Made by a program: the position numbers and the translations under genes. Positions 60,933 to 64,000 of a stretch of 64,000 nucleotides of DNA are shown one piece after another. Position 1 is the stretch's first letter. The number at the start of each line of letters is the position of its first letter. Under the pieces are notes generated by a model, which was not told the DNA's origin, did not search any database, and was given only the letters and a program-made list of their open reading frames with translations. Source of the DNA: Kalaharituber pfeilii (lineage: Eukaryota; Ascomycota; Pezizomycetes; Pezizales; Pezizaceae); contig WHUZ01000077.1 in NCBI GenBank assembly GCA_015179045.1, positions 248,001 to 312,000 of the forward strand, in the 5' to 3' direction.

Positions 60933-62460
60933 CGGGATGTCTCCGGACAGTCCTTTTGGACAGTCCTGACTGTCCTGACTGTCCCGAAGGTTGCATAACT
61001 GACTGTCCCATCTTGCATATGGTGCGGCTGAGCTGCCTGTCTCAAACTTGGCCACTAGCGAGAATTCATTAAAAAAGCGAAGTACCTAAATACATGATTG
61101 TACGAAATACAGAATGATACATCATACTGATGCAGTAGAAGATACAGTGATACAATCTTGAGTCTTATTACGCTCCACACTCTCTGTCCGAGCCTACTTT
61201 CGCTGCCTTTCTGCTATTTCAGCTCCTGTCAAGGTACGACCAGCTGCTTTTTCTTTAATTTTACGTTGGGGCAATATGCTGGAAGATACGACTGGTGCAA
61301 AGTGATGAGGTACTGTTGGTACTGTGAAATGATCAGTGATATGACAACCAGCTGTTGTTAGTTCTCTTAATATCCGATTGATTCTTTCCTCAACAGTAAT
61401 AGCAATTTTACTGCTATGACGGCTGTTATAGTATGCTTTAGGATTCAACTGCATTCCTTCTTCTGTACGAAGGTGTAAGGACATATTGTAACTCAATCCT
61501 GCTCACCTATACTGTATAGCATCTCCTACTGCTTGCTGATAATCAGTATTGCGACGTTTATGCTGGATATATATTAATGGATTTGGTGCCAGAGGATGAG
61601 TATGGATTTTATCTGATATCGCAAGCACCCAAGTATCTGTTCCACTATCTATATCTACTCGCAAATTGGTAGATATTGCCCATAGACATTCTTTGCCTTG
61701 TGTGTTGGTCTGGTGTCTGCGCTGTACTATATATATATTAGTACATAAGTCTTAATTAAAATATATTGACATACCTTCAGAATTCTCTGCATCTAGTTTT
61801 CTAGTATCTCGGGGCTTGCCATGATGTACACATCCATAGCGTATACGACCTTTCTTTTCAGACCCACTCAAAGTCACCACAGCGAAGCCTTTGGTGAATG
61901 CATAGTCCTGGAGTCTATCTAAAGCCATGCATATTGCTCGCCATCCATAGGGTCTTCACAATGCAATTCAGGCATCTCTTCTAAAACCTTTATTACTACC
62001 GAAACAAGCTCTTTTGGAAGGCTCGGGTGTGAAGTCCAGGTCTGTTTCGCACTCAAGGTACTGGTTGCAGTGGAGAGTGACATTTTAGTGAGCGCAAAGC
62101 AAGTATAGGGCAGAAAAATTAAATAAGGACTCGCGAGTACTATATGAATTTATGTATCGGCTGGAAAATATCTGGGATGTAAAGTGCGTGAAGCCTTTGT
62201 AATTGTGTTGGAGTCTTGCAAAAATGAAAATCTCAAAACCAGTAGCTACAGTGCGAATTATCAAAGAAAAATTTCCCAGTTCGGAGAGTTAGGCGCACTG
62301 ATTACCCTGCACCGAAAATATCTGCCGCACCAAGACAGTCTGCCACACCAAGTGAGTGAGCTCAGCCGCACCATATGCAAGACGGGACAGTCAGTTATGC
62401 AACCTTCGGGACAGTCAGGACAGTCAGGACAGTCCAAAAGGACTGTCCGGAGACATCCCG
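60933..62460 (-). mobile_element. MULE-type DNA transposon with about 110-bp TIRs
   Basis: 1528 bp. Long TIRs start CGGGATGTCTCCGGACAGTC and contain iterated GGACAGTC words, running to GCATATGGTGCGGCTGAGCT. The exact 9-bp duplication GCATACCCC lies at 60924-60932 and 62461-62469, typical of Mutator-like elements. It encodes only a FAR1-type N-terminal domain remnant and lacks the MULE DDE core, so this copy is non-autonomous. Confidence 0.9.
61194..62084 (-). pseudogene. FAR1-type zinc-finger N-terminus of a MULE transposase
   Basis: In minus sense MSLSTATSTLSAKQTWTSHP leads to EDPMDGEQY. After a one-base shift it reads LDRLQDYAFTKGFAVVTLSG, EKKGRIRYGCVHHGKPRD and RKLDAENSE. A short intron (about 47 nt, GTATGT...ATATAG) follows, then QRRHQTNTQGKECLWAISTN and WVLAISDKIHTHPLAPNP. 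C...C...H-x-H is the WRKY/GCM1-like finger of FAR1 domains that precede MULE transposases in fungi and plants. A TGA (about 61502) and the frameshift break it. A coiled helical segment follows to 61194. Confidence 0.72.
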
Positions 62461-62469
62461 GCATACCCC

Positions 62470-62771
62470 TACCAAGCAACAGTGTATGGGGCCTCCATGT
62501 AGGTAATTTCAGTATTGATCGATCTAGTAGCCTAGGTTATGCAATGCATATATAAGTCTATAATTTTGATAGGCTATGCAATTCAAGGCTGCGGCTCTTG
62601 GTGATCCGGGTTGTCGACCATTTCATTCCTGTCGTACTTTTCACGACTGTTGTCTTGGTTGAGGGATTCACAGTACGTGCCATAGGTTGTTAAATGCAGG
62701 TATGGTGTCAGAAGTTTGGAACAGACATCACTCAGTTATCTCCACCAAATGAAGTCTAATTTTAATGATAA
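62470..62771. other. No gene seen
   Basis: 300 bp of host DNA between the MULE and the next MITE. Confidence 0.4.
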
Positions 62772-62773
62772 TA

Positions 62774-63063
62774 GAGAGATTGCGAATTGAAGCTGGCCTT
62801 AAAACCGGGCGCTATGCAGTGCATAGCGTAAAAATGTGGCAGGGGCAGTGACAGGGCATGAGAAAGAGCGTTGGGCCAGCCTGGCCTTAATACCCCCCCT
62901 TTCTGGGCCAGTCTGGCCCAGAATTTCTTTTGGCTGGCCTTATTAACAGGGGAGCAACCAGACTAGACGGGGGGTCGTCCAAGAGTCCCCAGTTAATAAC
63001 TGGGGCTCCTGGTCCAGTGGCGCACCCCCCGGTTTTAAGGCCAGCTTCAATTCGCAATCTCTC
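62774..63063. mobile_element. TA-flanked MITE (GAGAGATTGCGAATTGAAGC TIR)
   Basis: 290 bp with about 36-bp TIRs including GAAGCTGGCCTTAAAACCGG; TA on both sides. A truncated copy lies at about 2190-2255. Confidence 0.75.
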
Positions 63064-63065
63064 TA

Positions 63066-63558
63066 ATATAGATTTGTTGCATTTCAAGCGCTGAACTTTT
63101 ATTTAAGATTGGGGGGAGCTGATAAGCACCAAGCTTAGGGCCTTTTGGAGCCTGTCTTACCTATATGCGGCTGAGTGGCAAATGCCAAGGCAAGAAAGTG
63201 CCTATTTAAGTTAGAGGACAACCCAGGCAAGTCTAGACTTGCTGCCGTACTAGCCAAAGAAGGTTACCTCATTATCGGCGGTCAGAAATGTTATTACATA
63301 ACTTCCGGCGGCATCTAGTCGTGCAGGGTTCTAGATGAACAAACCCGGCCAGAATGCAGTTATTTGTTTGGCGGCTGTTAAAATATACGATCTGTCGGCA
63401 TGGCAACCAAGCAAGTAAGGGTTCTGGATCAACAGGCCCAGTCAAAATGCAGTTATTTGTTTGCGGCTCGCGGGTTGAAATTAGTCTCCCTTGCCGTGGC
63501 AACGGTTTCGTCACAGTAACTCCGCCCGCATTAATGACATGTGGCTGACACCTGACAG
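63066..63558. repeat. Intergenic with a roughly 70-bp direct repeat
   Basis: CAGAATGCAGTTATTTGTTT (63350-63369) and CAAAATGCAGTTATTTGTTT (63444-63463) lie in two copies spaced about 93 bp, preceded by GGTTCTGGAT/GGTTCTAGAT. No gene. Confidence 0.6.
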
Positions 63559-63571
63559 AGATTCATCGGGG

Positions 63572-63829
63572 GTTTTTTTTTTTTTTTTTTGTTTTTTTTT
63601 TTTATTTCATTAATCGCATGCCGCCTCGAAGGCTATGGCGATGTTTTAGATACATAATGTGAAATGAGAATGAAAAGAATAATATGAAAAACTGAGATAT
63701 CCCGGCCCGCTCTAAGTCCCAAGTTTACTCTTTCCCCGCCCAGTCCAATATCTCCGCCATGTTGATGTCTTTGTCCGGATGTGTGAGGCTTTCAGCCCCT
63801 CCTCTCATCCTCCTGAGCCAAGATTCATC
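63572..63829 (-). mobile_element. 5'-truncated LINE 3' end (258 bp)
   Basis: Flanked by AGATTCATCGGGG (63559-63571 and 63830-63842). Tail hairpin variant GCCTTCGAGGC, then 3' UTR and a short coding remnant. Confidence 0.9.
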
Positions 63830-63842
63830 GGGGTAACCGCTC

Positions 63843-64000
63843 GAGAGGTGTTTGTCGTGAGCCATGGCCCTTGACAAGTAGATCCACTCAGTATGCGATT
63901 ACTGCAATTACTCGCCATTAGCATCATCATACCTACCACTCATCGGGACTGCTTTCAGTCACATATTGTGGCTCAGGATGCCACCAAAAGCGTTCCTTGA
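63843..64000. other. No gene seen
   Basis: Host sequence resuming after the LINE insertion, to the window edge. Confidence 0.4.

Overview
The window looks like a transposon graveyard, still partly active, from a filamentous fungus. The evidence is a HET-domain gene, a fungal-type galectin, a SET/TPR-type fragment, short introns, a chromodomain Gypsy element, Tad-like LINE fragments with RNase H plus CCHC tails, and pogo, Tc1 and MULE transposons. The density and nesting of elements resemble truffle-like Pezizomycetes, but that is a guess from style, not a species call.

Layout. 0-5.5 kb: edge of a broken SET-domain gene, a complete ORF1-only retroelement (2394-3667), a hAT-type MITE and several poly(A)-tailed micro-insertions. 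5.5-14.1 kb: a four-level nest. A solo-LTR-like repeat contains a LINE 3' end, which contains a full-length Gypsy chromovirus (6204-12733, apparently identical LTRs, TSD AGTGC), which contains a 71-bp poly(A) insertion. 16.1-18.1 kb: an intact HET gene. 18.2-25.9 kb: a GGCC-rich hAT-like MITE, a Tc1-type MITE, solo LTRs and a TRIM. 26.3-31.4 kb: a GC-rich block of several satellites and minisatellites, with an ORF1-only element (29438-30984) inserted. 32-42.5 kb: mixed MITEs, LINE ends and unrecognised, probably decayed host sequence. 43.1-45.7 and 56.5-59.7 kb: three copies of a TIR element with 6-bp TSDs and no transposase, carrying retroelement pieces. 46.3-55 kb: a Tc1-type MITE, an HNH-like pseudogene, a pogo transposon with 38-bp TIRs, an intact Tc1-like transposase and a galectin gene. 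60.9-62.5 kb: a MULE with about 110-bp TIRs, a 9-bp TSD and a FAR1-domain remnant.

The unifying theme is one conserved 3' tail: a short hairpin, then TAATGA(A/T)AT, then poly(A). It ends both LINE 3' fragments and a separate family of about 1.3-kb elements that encode only a proline-rich, RRM-like ORF1 protein. More than thirty insertions carry it. Many are only 34-95 bp long yet flanked by 12-16 bp target duplications, and some contain only half the hairpin or only the last 11 nt. Paired base changes in the hairpin indicate selection on an RNA structure. A second tail family ending GTGATTTA(n) behaves the same way. The probable host genes are the SET fragment, HET, the galectin and a few unrecognised pieces; nearly everything else is mobile or tandem DNA.
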